A stretch of DNA of 64,000 nt from Polaribacter porphyrae (GTDB lineage: Bacteria > Bacteroidota > Bacteroidia > Flavobacteriales > Flavobacteriaceae): the NCBI RefSeq assembly GCF_002954685.1, contig NZ_MSCN01000001.1, positions 1,181,980-1,245,979 on the forward strand, in the 5' to 3' direction. A model generated the notes under the pieces. That model was not told where the DNA came from. It was given only the letters and a program-made list of their open reading frames with translations, and ran no database searches. The translations under genes and the position numbers were made by a program. Positions 27,362 through 37,029 of the stretch are shown piece by piece (the stretch's first letter is position 1; each line of letters starts with the position of its first letter).

Positions 27362-30163
27362 ATGAAATACAAATTACTTTTCTTAATCTTATTTATCAGT
27401 TTTTCTGCAACAGCACAAGTACATACTTCCTACTTATGGCACATGCAACAACCCATTTATTGGCCAGATAAAAGTGTTGCTAATCCTTTTGAATATCAAA
27501 AAGTTTGGGAATCTTATCAGTTAAAACAAAGTGGGCAAAATATTTATGCAAGTGGTTTAGCTCATCCTCTAAATAATTTACAAGAAATCTTTGGTAAAAA
27601 TGATCGTGTAAATGGATATCAATGGGAAACTAAAAATGCAATTAATTCTATAAGACAATTTGCGAATGCAGGTGCTCAAGTAAATTATGGAGCTTGTTTA
27701 ATAGAAAACATCAATTCTTTAGCTGCTAATAATACTTGGGGCTATACTCAAAACTGGAAAGACAATATTAAAGAAGCTCAAAATTGGAAAACTTCTGGAG
27801 GTTTCCCAAGAATGGATATTACAGGTTTCTCTTGGCATCATGTTTTATCTCCTTTAGTTTCTGACAGAGTGTTAAAAAAGGAAATTCAGGGCCATAAATA
27901 CATTGTAACCAGTAATTTCAATAGCACTTATTCAAAAGGGTTTTGGCCTGCAGAATGCTCATTTTCAGAACGAATTATTCAAGTTTTGGTAGAAGAGGGT
28001 TTTGAGTGGTCTGTAATTGCCAACAGTCATTTATCAAGAACATTAAACGATTATCCAAATACAAATTTTGGAACTTCTGGTGTAAATACAAATCCACCTA
28101 ATAAAGCTGATAAAGTTGCTACTAATGGAAATAATTGGTGGAATGGACAAACAGATGGCAGAGGAGGAACTTTTGCTGCACCCTACTCGTATCAAGCTCA
28201 TAAAGCAAAATATGTAAACCCAGAAACTGGTACAGAATATAAAATTGATGTAGTGCCAATGGCAGATTTATTAAGTTATAAAGATGGTTTTTCTGAACAA
28301 GGCACAGGAGATATTGACAATAATATAGCACCTTATGCAGATCCTAATCATCCCTCAATTGTATTATTAGCTCATGATGGAGATAATGCTTGGGGAGGTG
28401 GAGCCAGTTATTATCAAGAAGCTGTAAAAAACTTCACAAATGCAGCTGCAAATAAAGGATATACACCAAATACAATTCAACAATTTTTAAATGATAATCC
28501 AGTTCCAGAAAGTTCTTTGGTAAAAGTTGAAGATGGTTCTTGGATTAATGCCGCAAACGATTGGGGAAGTCCTCAATTTATCAATTGGTTGTGGCCTTTA
28601 TATACGTCAAGTTTTGAATTTAATCCTGATGGATGGACAGAAGATGCAAGAAATTGGGCAGTATTGACTGCTGCTGAAAATTTTGTAATTATGGCAGAAG
28701 ATATAGAAGGGAATAATCAAATTGAAAACATTGTAAATCCATCAGCAACTTCTAAAAAATCAGAACTGGCTTGGCATTATCTATTACCTGGTTTTACAAG
28801 TGGATATATGTATTATGGCAAAGCAATTGATATGGAAATCAAGCAAACTATTGCTGCAAATAATGCTATTGAAGTTGCCAAAGAAATCACGGATAATAAT
28901 CTAAACAACGACACTACAAAACCATCAGTTTTTATTCCACAAAGATATCCTTACAATCCTGGAGAAATAGGTTTTGGACCAACTTATGGCTATCAACAAC
29001 ATTTAAATTCTGCTGATTTTACGGTTTGGACATTTGCTTTTGATGTAAATGGAATTCAGTCAGCAGAAATAAAATATAGAGTTGATAATGATGGGGTAAA
29101 TCCTTTGAATAATAATGATAATGAAACTTATGAAGGAGGTACTTCAGTTGGATCTTGGCAATCAGTCTCTATGAAAGAAAAAGTTTTTCCGAAAGGTAAT
29201 ATTACCAATGACTCAGAAATCGACTTTTTTGTTTTGCCAGATTATATTGCCAATTTATATTATGGAAAAATAGCAGGTTTATCAGAAGTTTTAGTTGATT
29301 ATTATGTAGAAGTTACTGACTCAAAAGGGAATGTTGAAAAATCTAAAATTCAACATGTTTGGGTAGGTAAAAATTTGGATTTAGCTCCAAAAGTAACATT
29401 TACTCCTGAAAATAACTATGCAGCAAATCCAATAGAAGTTACAATTTCTGCTTATGATTCATCAGATGCAAATCCAAAAATATATTATACAACTGATGGT
29501 ACAGAACCTACTGAAAGTTCTAATGAAGCAACATCATCAATAAAAATAAATATTACAGAAACGACTACTTTTAGAGTTTTTGCTATTGATAATGAAAATA
29601 ATAAATCAGATATTATCACAAAAACCTATAATATAGGTAGTATACCAGACATTACAGTTTATTTTAAACCAGATCCAAATTGGAATGGAAATCCTAAAAT
29701 TTATTGGTGGAATGCAAAACCTGATGGAAATTTAGCAGACCAAACTTGGCCAGGCACTGATATGCAAGTTCACAACAGTGAATGGTTTAAACATACTTTT
29801 TCTGGTGTTTCTTCCTTAAATGTAATCTTTAATAATGGTTCAGGTGGTAATGGAAATCAAACAGAAGATTTAAATGGCATTACTCAAGACTTTTGGTATG
29901 AATGGGGAAAAGGAGTTTTATCTACTTCTGAAAACTTGAAAAATAAAGTAAAAATTTATCCAAATCCAGCAACAAGTTTTATTAAGGTTGATGCGAATAT
30001 TCAAGTAAACTCCTACTCTATTTTTGATGCACTTGGTAAAGAAGTTTTAAAAGGAATAATAAAAAACCAACAAATTAATATCACAGATTTAGAAAAAGGA
30101 ATTTATTTCTTAAAAATATTAAAAAACCAAAAAGAAATTAAAACTATAAAAATTATCAAGTAA
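27362..30163 (+). CDS. Secreted GH57-like glycosidase with CHB_HEX_C, starch-binding and T9SS modules
   Basis: 933 residues from ATG 27362; an upstream in-frame start at 27341 adds seven residues before a normal signal peptide (MKYKLLFLILFISFSATAQ). The catalytic part resembles family 57: an early LWHMQQPIYWP (His-Gln-Pro motif), GFWPAECSFSERIIQVLVEEG (split here over two motifs) and LLAHDGDNAWGGG. Then comes a chitobiase C-terminal-like domain (~690-755; YYTTDGTEPTESS), a CBM26-like starch-binding module (~760-850; YFKPDPNWNGNPKIYWWNA) and a T9SS module (~865-933). The substrate is probably an alpha-glucan (glycogen, starch); this follows from the binding module and is not certain. No SusCD pair is nearby. 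Confidence 0.85.
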   Translation: MKYKLLFLILFISFSATAQVHTSYLWHMQQPIYWPDKSVANPFEYQKVWESYQLKQSGQNIYASGLAHPLNNLQEIFGKNDRVNGYQWETKNAINSIRQFANAGAQVNYGACLIENINSLAANNTWGYTQNWKDNIKEAQNWKTSGGFPRMDITGFSWHHVLSPLVSDRVLKKEIQGHKYIVTSNFNSTYSKGFWPAECSFSERIIQVLVEEGFEWSVIANSHLSRTLNDYPNTNFGTSGVNTNPPNKADKVATNGNNWWNGQTDGRGGTFAAPYSYQAHKAKYVNPETGTEYKIDVVPMADLLSYKDGFSEQGTGDIDNNIAPYADPNHPSIVLLAHDGDNAWGGGASYYQEAVKNFTNAAANKGYTPNTIQQFLNDNPVPESSLVKVEDGSWINAANDWGSPQFINWLWPLYTSSFEFNPDGWTEDARNWAVLTAAENFVIMAEDIEGNNQIENIVNPSATSKKSELAWHYLLPGFTSGYMYYGKAIDMEIKQTIAANNAIEVAKEITDNNLNNDTTKPSVFIPQRYPYNPGEIGFGPTYGYQQHLNSADFTVWTFAFDVNGIQSAEIKYRVDNDGVNPLNNNDNETYEGGTSVGSWQSVSMKEKVFPKGNITNDSEIDFFVLPDYIANLYYGKIAGLSEVLVDYYVEVTDSKGNVEKSKIQHVWVGKNLDLAPKVTFTPENNYAANPIEVTISAYDSSDANPKIYYTTDGTEPTESSNEATSSIKINITETTTFRVFAIDNENNKSDIITKTYNIGSIPDITVYFKPDPNWNGNPKIYWWNAKPDGNLADQTWPGTDMQVHNSEWFKHTFSGVSSLNVIFNNGSGGNGNQTEDLNGITQDFWYEWGKGVLSTSENLKNKVKIYPNPATSFIKVDANIQVNSYSIFDALGKEVLKGIIKNQQINITDLEKGIYFLKILKNQKEIKTIKIIK

Positions 30164-30187
30164 AATAGTTTTGTTGATAACCTTATG

Positions 30188-30216
30188 AAAAACGCTCTTT
30201 TTTTGAGCGTTTTTTT
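30188..30216 (+). terminator. Rho-independent terminator after the glycosidase gene
   Basis: AAAAACGCTC - TTTTTTT - GAGCGTTTTTTT, 25 bp after the stop codon at 30163. Confidence 0.88.
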
Positions 30217-30241
30217 ATGCCCAAAATTCAAATCAAAAAAG

Positions 30242-30249
30242 TAAATTTG
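30242..30249 (+). promoter_or_regulatory. Predicted -7 element of purL
   Basis: TAAATTTG is a full match to TAnnTTTG, 26 bp before the purL ATG and after the upstream terminator. No purine operator was recognised. Confidence 0.5.
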
Positions 30250-30275
30250 TGTTTTAAATTTAATCAATTCTACAA

Positions 30276-33200
30276 ATGATTCATTTCTTCGGAAACCAAA
30301 ACAGTAAAATATTTGCTGTTCAAGCAACAAAAGAATTTTCAACAGAAACTATATCTAAATTAATTTGGTTATTTGGTGACCAACCTAAAATTGAAGCATC
30401 TAAAATTGATGCTTTTTTTATTGGTCCAAGAGCAGCTATGATAACTCCTTGGAGTACAAATGCAGTTGAAATTACCCAGAATATGGGAATTTCTGACATC
30501 ATTAGAATTGAAGAATTTAAAGCTGTTACCGAAGATTTTACAGATTTTGATCCTATGATTTCAGAAAAATTTAATGGATTAAATCAAGATAGTTTTACCA
30601 TTGATATTAAACCAGAACCAATTTTAGAGATTGATGATATAGCTGCTTACAATAACCAAGAAGGATTGTCTTTAAGTGATGAAGAAGTTGCATATTTAGA
30701 AAGTGTTGCTACAAAAATCGGTAGAAAATTAACAGATTCTGAAGTTTTTGGCTTTAGCCAAGTAAATTCCGAACACTGCAGACATAAAATATTTAACGGA
30801 ACTTTTATTATTGATGGTAAAGAGCAACCTACTTCTCTATTCAAAATGATAAAAGAAACGTCCAAACAATTTCCAAACGATATTGTTTCTGCATATAAAG
30901 ACAATGTTGCTTTTATAAAAGGTCCAAAAGTGGAACAATTTGCGCCAAAAACTTCTGATAAACCTGATTTTTATCAAACTCAAGATTTTGAATCTGTCAT
31001 TTCATTAAAAGCAGAAACACATAATTTTCCTACAACAGTTGAGCCTTTTAATGGAGCAGCAACTGGTTCTGGAGGTGAAATTAGAGATAGATTGGCTGGT
31101 GGAAAAGGTTCTTTACCTTTAGCAGGAACTGCAGTTTATATGACTTCCTACTCTAGATTAGAAGAAGAAAGATACTGGGAACATAAGTTTGAAGAAAGAA
31201 ATTGGTTGTACCAAACTCCTATGGATATTTTGATAAAAGCCTCAAATGGAGCATCAGATTTTGGTAACAAATTTGGGCAACCTTTAATTTGTGGCTCTGT
31301 ATTTACTTTTGAACACGAAGAAAATTCATCTTCAAGTGAAGCTAAACCTAGAAAATTAGGCTATGATAAAGTAATTATGCAAGCTGGAGGAATTGGATAT
31401 GGAAAAGCAGACCAAGCTCTAAAAGATACACCAAAAGAAGGCGATAAAATTGTAATTCTTGGAGGTGAAAACTATAGAATCGGAATGGGTGGTGCAGCAG
31501 TTTCATCAGCAGACACTGGAGAATTTGCTTCAGGAATTGAACTAAATGCTGTTCAACGTTCTAACCCAGAAATGCAAAAACGTGCTGCAAATGCCGTTCG
31601 TGGAATGGTAGAAAGTGATGAAAATTTTATTGTTTCCATTCACGATCATGGAGCAGGTGGACATTTAAACTGTTTATCAGAATTAGTTGAAGATACAGGT
31701 GGTAAAATCGATTTAGATAAATTACCAGTTGGAGACCCAACTTTATCAGCAAAAGAAATTATTGGGAACGAATCTCAAGAAAGAATGGGATTGGTTATTG
31801 CTGAAAAACACACAGAAACTTTACAGAAAATTGCAGAACGTGAACGTTCTCCTGTGTATACTGTTGGAGATGTAACTGGTAATGACAGGTTTACGTTTGA
31901 ATCAAAAACCAAAGGCGATAAACCTATGGATTTGGCTTTAGAAGATATGTTTGGTTCATCTCCAAAAACTGTTATGAATGACAAAACTATCATCAGAAAT
32001 TATAAAAATCCACGTTATAAAACGAAGAATTTACAAATCTATTTAGAACAAGTTTTACAATTAGAAGCTGTGGCTTGTAAAGATTGGCTAACTAATAAAG
32101 TAGATAGATGTGTTGGAGGTAAAGTTGCCAAACAACAATGTGTGGGTTCTTTGCAAATTCCGTTAAATAATGTTGGAGTGATGGCATTAGACTACAATGG
32201 AAAAGAAGGAATTGCAACTTCAATTGGGCACTCCCCTATTTCTGGATTAATTCATCCAGAAGCAGGAAGTAGAAACTCAATTACAGAAGCTTTAACCAAT
32301 ATTATTTGGGCTCCTTTAAAAGATGGTTTAGCATCAGTTTCTTTATCAGCAAATTGGATGTGGCCTTGTAAAAATGAAGGTGAAGATGCTCGTTTATACA
32401 AAGCTGTTAAAGCAATTTCGGAGTTTTCCATTGATTTAGGAATCAATGTTCCAACAGGAAAAGATTCATTATCAATGAAGCAAAAATATCCTGATGGAGA
32501 TGTAATTTCTCCTGGAACTGTAATTATTTCTGCTGCTGGAAACTGCAATGAAATCAGTAAAGTAGTTGAACCTGTTTTACACGTTGATGGAGGAAATATC
32601 TACTACATCAATATTTCTCAAGACGATTTTAAATTAGGTGGAAGCTCTTTCAATCAAGTTTTAAATGCGATTGGAAATGAAGCTCCTGATGTTAAAAATG
32701 CATCTTATGTAAAAACTGTTTTTAATGTAATTCAAGAATTAATAAAAGACGATAAAATTACTGCAGGACACGATGTTGCTTCTGGTGGATTGATAACCAC
32801 TTTGTTAGAAATGTGTTTTGCTGATGTGAATCTAGGAGCTGATTTTGACTTATTTACTTTAAATGAAGAAGATGCTGTAAAAGTATTGTTTGCAGAAAAT
32901 AGCGGAATCACTTTTCAAGCAGATGCTGATGTTGAAACCATTTTATCAGAAAATAATATTGATTTTTTTAATATTGGTTCTGCTAACAATTCAGGCAAAG
33001 TAACTATCAAAAATAATGAAGAGTTTTTCTCTTTTGATGTTACTGAATTAAGAGATGTTTGGTACAAAACTTCTTATTTATTAGATGATAAACAAACTGC
33101 AAATGGTTTAGCCAAAAATAGATTTGATAATTATAAAAAACAACCTTTACAATATACTTTTCCAAAACATTTTACCGGAAAAATAAAAGACGTCATTGCA

Positions 33201-34016
33201 AACAAAGTGAAGCAATCTGCAAATAAAGAGGAGATTACTTCGTCGAAAATAATTCGTAATGACAGTGTTCGTCCAAAAGCAGCCATCATCAGAGAAAAAG
33301 GTTCAAATTCTGAACGTGAAATGGCAAATGCGATGTATTTAGCTGGTTTTGATGTAAAAGATGTACACATGACCGATTTAATTTCTGGTCGTGAAACGTT
33401 AGAAGATATTCAGTTTATTGGTGCTGTTGGTGGTTTCTCTAATTCTGATGTTTTAGGTTCTGCAAAAGGTTGGGCAGGTGCTTTTAATTACAATGAGAAA
33501 GCAAATACTGCATTAAAAAACTTCTTTAAAAGAGAAGATACTTTATCTGTCGGGATTTGTAATGGTGCTCAATTATGGATGGAGTTAGATTTGATAAATC
33601 CAGAGCACAAAGTTCACGGAAAATTGATTCACAACGATTCTAAAAAGCACGAAAGTTCTTTTACTTCTGTGAAAATTCAAGAGAATAATTCTGTAATGTT
33701 AAGTAGTTTAGCAGGAACAGAATTAGGGGTTTGGATTTCTCACGGAGAAGGAAAGTTTAGTTTACCAGAGGCTGAAGAAAATTACGATATTGTTGCCAAA
33801 TATGGGTATGAAGGTTACCCAAACAACCCAAATGGTTCTGATTTTAATACAGCTATGTTATGTGATAAAACTGGAAGACATTTAGTAACAATGCCTCATA
33901 TAGAACGTTCTACTTTTCAATGGAATTGGGCAAATTATCCAAAAGGTAGAAAAGATGAAGTTTCGCCTTGGTTAGAAGCTTTTGTGAATGCTAAAGATTG
34001 GATTGAGAATCACTAA
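30276..34016 (+). CDS. purL: Phosphoribosylformylglycinamidine synthase, large single-chain form
   Basis: 1246 residues. The N-terminal PurS-like part is followed by two AIR-synthase-related domains (motifs VNSEHCRHKIF, KAETHNFPTTVEPFNGAATGSGGEIRD, IHDHGAGGHLNCLSEL, GKDSLSMKQKYPDG) and a C-terminal class I glutamine amidotransferase with nucleophile Cys1095 in SVGICNGAQLW and His/Glu in MPHIERSTF. It makes FGAM from FGAR, glutamine and ATP in purine synthesis. Residues ~970-1000 (KDVIANKVKQSANKEEITSS and IIRNDS) are not family sequence: they are the translation of a palindromic genomic repeat inserted in frame just before RPKAAIIREKGSNSE, between the synthase and amidotransferase domains. Confidence 0.97.
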   Translation: MIHFFGNQNSKIFAVQATKEFSTETISKLIWLFGDQPKIEASKIDAFFIGPRAAMITPWSTNAVEITQNMGISDIIRIEEFKAVTEDFTDFDPMISEKFNGLNQDSFTIDIKPEPILEIDDIAAYNNQEGLSLSDEEVAYLESVATKIGRKLTDSEVFGFSQVNSEHCRHKIFNGTFIIDGKEQPTSLFKMIKETSKQFPNDIVSAYKDNVAFIKGPKVEQFAPKTSDKPDFYQTQDFESVISLKAETHNFPTTVEPFNGAATGSGGEIRDRLAGGKGSLPLAGTAVYMTSYSRLEEERYWEHKFEERNWLYQTPMDILIKASNGASDFGNKFGQPLICGSVFTFEHEENSSSSEAKPRKLGYDKVIMQAGGIGYGKADQALKDTPKEGDKIVILGGENYRIGMGGAAVSSADTGEFASGIELNAVQRSNPEMQKRAANAVRGMVESDENFIVSIHDHGAGGHLNCLSELVEDTGGKIDLDKLPVGDPTLSAKEIIGNESQERMGLVIAEKHTETLQKIAERERSPVYTVGDVTGNDRFTFESKTKGDKPMDLALEDMFGSSPKTVMNDKTIIRNYKNPRYKTKNLQIYLEQVLQLEAVACKDWLTNKVDRCVGGKVAKQQCVGSLQIPLNNVGVMALDYNGKEGIATSIGHSPISGLIHPEAGSRNSITEALTNIIWAPLKDGLASVSLSANWMWPCKNEGEDARLYKAVKAISEFSIDLGINVPTGKDSLSMKQKYPDGDVISPGTVIISAAGNCNEISKVVEPVLHVDGGNIYYINISQDDFKLGGSSFNQVLNAIGNEAPDVKNASYVKTVFNVIQELIKDDKITAGHDVASGGLITTLLEMCFADVNLGADFDLFTLNEEDAVKVLFAENSGITFQADADVETILSENNIDFFNIGSANNSGKVTIKNNEEFFSFDVTELRDVWYKTSYLLDDKQTANGLAKNRFDNYKKQPLQYTFPKHFTGKIKDVIANKVKQSANKEEITSSKIIRNDSVRPKAAIIREKGSNSEREMANAMYLAGFDVKDVHMTDLISGRETLEDIQFIGAVGGFSNSDVLGSAKGWAGAFNYNEKANTALKNFFKREDTLSVGICNGAQLWMELDLINPEHKVHGKLIHNDSKKHESSFTSVKIQENNSVMLSSLAGTELGVWISHGEGKFSLPEAEENYDIVAKYGYEGYPNNPNGSDFNTAMLCDKTGRHLVTMPHIERSTFQWNWANYPKGRKDEVSPWLEAFVNAKDWIENH
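33192..33263. repeat. Dispersed inverted repeat translated inside purL
   Basis: Left arm starts GTCATTGCAAACAAAGTGAA and continues GCAATCT (33192-33218); right arm is GAGATTACTTCGTCG ... ATTCGTAATGAC (33231-33263), an imperfect inverted copy. The left arm matches the partial unit at 707-738 near lgt. Its length and position keep the reading frame open. Confidence 0.8.
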
Positions 34017-34033
34017 ATTTATCTTTTTAATTG

Positions 34034-34162
34034 ATTAGGACCTCCTGCAAGGTTTCCAAAACCTTTTAGGTATCAAAAACCTTGGTTAAGTAAAACAAAC
34101 ATACCTACAAGGTCAAAAAGAGACCTTGCAGGAGGTTTTGGAAGCCTTGAAAGATAGACCTA
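34034..34162. repeat. Inverted-repeat element between purL and the serine hydrolase gene
   Basis: A perfect 14-bp inverted pair (ACCTCCTGCAAGGT at 34040-34053; ACCTTGCAGGAGGT at 34123-34136) lies inside a larger imperfect palindrome bounded by ATTAGGACC and AGACCTAAT, with internal ACCTTTTAGGTAT, AACCTTGG and ACCTACAAGGTC. It is located between the converging 3' ends of purL and the hydrolase gene and could act as a bidirectional transcription end. It resembles known AAGGTTT-rich dispersed repeats of this phylum (recalled). Confidence 0.7.
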
Positions 34163-34212
34163 ATACTCTTGAAAATAGATTGTCATTAATAACACTCACG
34201 TTTTAGAAGCTT

Positions 34213-35634
34213 TTACTTTTTAATTGATTCTCCTATCTTTTTATTGTTCTGCATAAAAATCAATTTTATTTTTCCTGTTTCTGTTTCAGTAAACTTAAAT
34301 CCTATATTCAATCTTTGTGATTTACTGAAAAACAAATTGTTTGATTCTGGAAAAAATGGCATATTCCATTGATTATTTGTTGAATTATAAATAAGAGAGT
34401 TTTTTCCAAGCGTTAATGTTGTTATTGAATTTGAATCTTCCTTATCAACATACTCTCCCAAATATTTCTTTAATATTTTTTCAGGTAATATAATCTCTTT
34501 TTTATAGGTTTTTGAAATAGGTTGATTATTAAGGATCTCTTTAATTGTTTTTACTGGCACAACTACATTACCAAAATTTTGAAGAATGACTATTAAGTTT
34601 TCAGAATCTATATCTCGACTTATATAGGTAATATATCCTGGCCAGCCACCACTATGACTCATAGACAAACCATCTTCACTTTTTTTAATTCTCCAACCAA
34701 ATGAATATGTATTCACTTTTCCGTTTGATAAAGTATCCAATGATATAATTTTCTCAAACTCATCTTTAGGAATTAACACATAATCTCTTAAAGATTTGTC
34801 CCATTTACGCAAGTCGTTTGTTGTTGAATTCACCATTCCATCACCAACAATTCCATCTAAATAAACAACATATTTAGAATAGCTGGTTGAATCTGGTAAT
34901 ACTTTATTTTGATTATCATCCAATATATAGCCATATGCATAATTTTTTAAAGCAGTAGGTTTATATCTTCTATTTAATACAGAAGAATTATTCATTTTTA
35001 AGGGTTGAAATATGTGCTGACTTAAATAATCTGCATAGGTTTTACCTGAAACTTTTTCTATAATTGATGCAAGTAAAAGGTAGTTTGAATTACTGTATTG
35101 AAACTTTGCTTTTGGTGCAAAATTTAATGTGTCTACTTTTTCAGATAACAACTTCACAACATCATTATTTACTGCTATTTTACTTTTATCCCAATTCCGA
35201 ATCATCATACCAATATAATCTGGGATTCCTGAACTATGATTTAATAGGTTTTGTATTGTTACATTCTTACAAAAAGTTAATTCTGGAAAATATTTAGTAA
35301 CCTTATCTGAATACTTCAATTTATTGTCTAATTTTAATAAGACAATTCCTGTAGCAGTAAATTGTTTAGATACTGATGCTAATTCAAAAACTGAATTTTC
35401 ATTTAATTTTTGTTTATGCTCAATATCAGCATCTCCATAACTCTTCTTTAAAATCTCTTTTCCTTTTTGTACTATTAAAACATTTCCATTAAACTGATTT
35501 TGTTGATTTAATAATGTAAGTAAACTATCAATCTTTACTTTTTTATCATTAGACAAAGCATCGATTTGAATATTTTTCTGTTTGCACGAGGCGATTGTAA
35601 CTACACAAATAATTACAAGGATTACTTTTTTCAT
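34213..35634 (-). CDS. Serine hydrolase lipoprotein, beta-lactamase class C fold
   Basis: 473 residues. Lipoprotein signal with lipobox TIASC (Cys17). The beta-lactamase-family domain has the SxxK motif S87-V-S-K90 (FELASVSKQFTATG), the YxN motif Y180-S-N182 (FQYSNSNYLLL) and HSGGWPGY near residue 335 in place of KTG. This family includes D,D-peptidases, esterases and class C beta-lactamases. It is last in a leftward operon with a BlaI repressor and BlaR1-type sensor, so it may be the regulated target; whether it acts on beta-lactams or peptidoglycan peptides cannot be told. About 120 C-terminal residues form a separate beta-rich domain. Confidence 0.88.
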   Translation of the reverse strand: MKKVILVIICVVTIASCKQKNIQIDALSNDKKVKIDSLLTLLNQQNQFNGNVLIVQKGKEILKKSYGDADIEHKQKLNENSVFELASVSKQFTATGIVLLKLDNKLKYSDKVTKYFPELTFCKNVTIQNLLNHSSGIPDYIGMMIRNWDKSKIAVNNDVVKLLSEKVDTLNFAPKAKFQYSNSNYLLLASIIEKVSGKTYADYLSQHIFQPLKMNNSSVLNRRYKPTALKNYAYGYILDDNQNKVLPDSTSYSKYVVYLDGIVGDGMVNSTTNDLRKWDKSLRDYVLIPKDEFEKIISLDTLSNGKVNTYSFGWRIKKSEDGLSMSHSGGWPGYITYISRDIDSENLIVILQNFGNVVVPVKTIKEILNNQPISKTYKKEIILPEKILKKYLGEYVDKEDSNSITTLTLGKNSLIYNSTNNQWNMPFFPESNNLFFSKSQRLNIGFKFTETETGKIKLIFMQNNKKIGESIKK

Positions 35635-35661
35635 AATATGTGATTTAAAAAAGTGTATGTA

Positions 35662-37029
35662 TTAAAGATTTTCTAATATGATTTTTGGCAATTCTTTAGG
35701 AGTTATATTCCCCAAAATTTTTGCTTTTACTTTTTTTGATTTTAATAACTGGAATGCATTTTTATGCAAAATTGGCTCATCTTTATAATAAAACTTTGCA
35801 CCTCTTTTTACTAAATATTGAAGCATTTTATTTTTGGTAAAAGGCAATTCATCAAATCCATTTGAATAAATAATATCAGTAGTCCCATTTTTTGATGCTC
35901 TCGCTATTTTAGTTTTATGATATTCTACGTTAATTTTTTGAATCAATGCATTTGGGACATCATTATCTACTTTAATATCTAATCCATATAACGAAAAATC
36001 TTTTTCAGTCCAATTTTTGGTAGTCTCATTAACCGTTATTGTAAAATCTTGAAGTGTTGTATACACATCATTTACACGAATCGTTTCTTTACTTACTCGT
36101 AATTTTAATCCTTTGTCTGGTGATGAACCAAATATAGAAATCACCTCATTACTTGCCATTGAACTTTTACTAAATGAAAGTAAGCTTAAATATACTAAAG
36201 GAAATAAAAATAGACATCTGTAAGCTATTTTGATTCTTGAAAAAGGTTTTGACATCATAATAATTCTTCTTTTCGCCAATGAATAATTAATTGATGAAGT
36301 TATTAAACTTTGTTTTGAATTTCCTTTAGAGTAGGTAAACAAAAGCTTCTGATAACAAACAATATTGTATTTATTCTTTAATACATTTTGATCTGCAAGA
36401 AACTCGTGAGTCAATTTTATTTCTTTTTTAATCAAATAAAACAAAGGATTTAACCAAAAAATAATACGTACTAATTCTATACATATAAGATCTAAAGAAT
36501 GCTTCTGTTTTATATGAGTTTCTTCGTGTAAAAATATTTCTGCTAGAATTTTATTTTGTTTAAAATCATCTTTTGATACAAATAAATAATTCAAAAATGA
36601 ATGTGGAGCTGTTTTTTCAGCTAATAAAACAATTGTATATGACGTTTTTTTAATTTTCTCATTTAAATTTATTTTCTTAAACAATCCAAAAATATTTTTA
36701 CCAAACCTTATTCCAAATATGATGACTCCAATAATATACAAACTCCAAAATATTGTATAGGCAATATTTTTCTCTCCACTAATTGGTTGCTGTATTAGTT
36801 GAGTACTATAATCTTGAAGTTTGTAATTGATTTTATCTATTGCAGTTAATTCAATAAATTCTTTATTTATTGATGCAAAACTGATTAGTGGAATAATTAA
36901 TGAAAACACAATAATTCCTAATAAATAGAAACGTTTAAAGTGATTCGCCTTTTCTTTTATCAAAAAAACATAGTAGAAAAATAGAAATATGGATAAACAT
37001 AAAATTGATTTTATAATATAGAGCATCAT
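35662..37029 (-). CDS. BlaR1/MecR1-type M56 sensor metalloprotease
   Basis: 455 residues. Four membrane helices (at ~7-25, 35-53, 90-108 and ~278-296) with the M56 zinc-protease site H168-E-E-T-H172 in EIFLHEETHIKQKHSLD on the cytoplasmic loop. BlaR1-type proteases cleave the BlaI repressor after a periplasmic signal. The C-terminal ~150 residues are extracytoplasmic but carry neither a penicillin-binding motif (SxxK) nor a clear TonB C-terminal domain; they contain no recognised ligand motif, so the signal is unknown. Its start overlaps the blaI stop by four bases (ATGA), and the hydrolase gene follows 27 bp downstream. Confidence 0.88.
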   Translation of the reverse strand: MMLYIIKSILCLSIFLFFYYVFLIKEKANHFKRFYLLGIIVFSLIIPLISFASINKEFIELTAIDKINYKLQDYSTQLIQQPISGEKNIAYTIFWSLYIIGVIIFGIRFGKNIFGLFKKINLNEKIKKTSYTIVLLAEKTAPHSFLNYLFVSKDDFKQNKILAEIFLHEETHIKQKHSLDLICIELVRIIFWLNPLFYLIKKEIKLTHEFLADQNVLKNKYNIVCYQKLLFTYSKGNSKQSLITSSINYSLAKRRIIMMSKPFSRIKIAYRCLFLFPLVYLSLLSFSKSSMASNEVISIFGSSPDKGLKLRVSKETIRVNDVYTTLQDFTITVNETTKNWTEKDFSLYGLDIKVDNDVPNALIQKINVEYHKTKIARASKNGTTDIIYSNGFDELPFTKNKMLQYLVKRGAKFYYKDEPILHKNAFQLLKSKKVKAKILGNITPKELPKIILENL

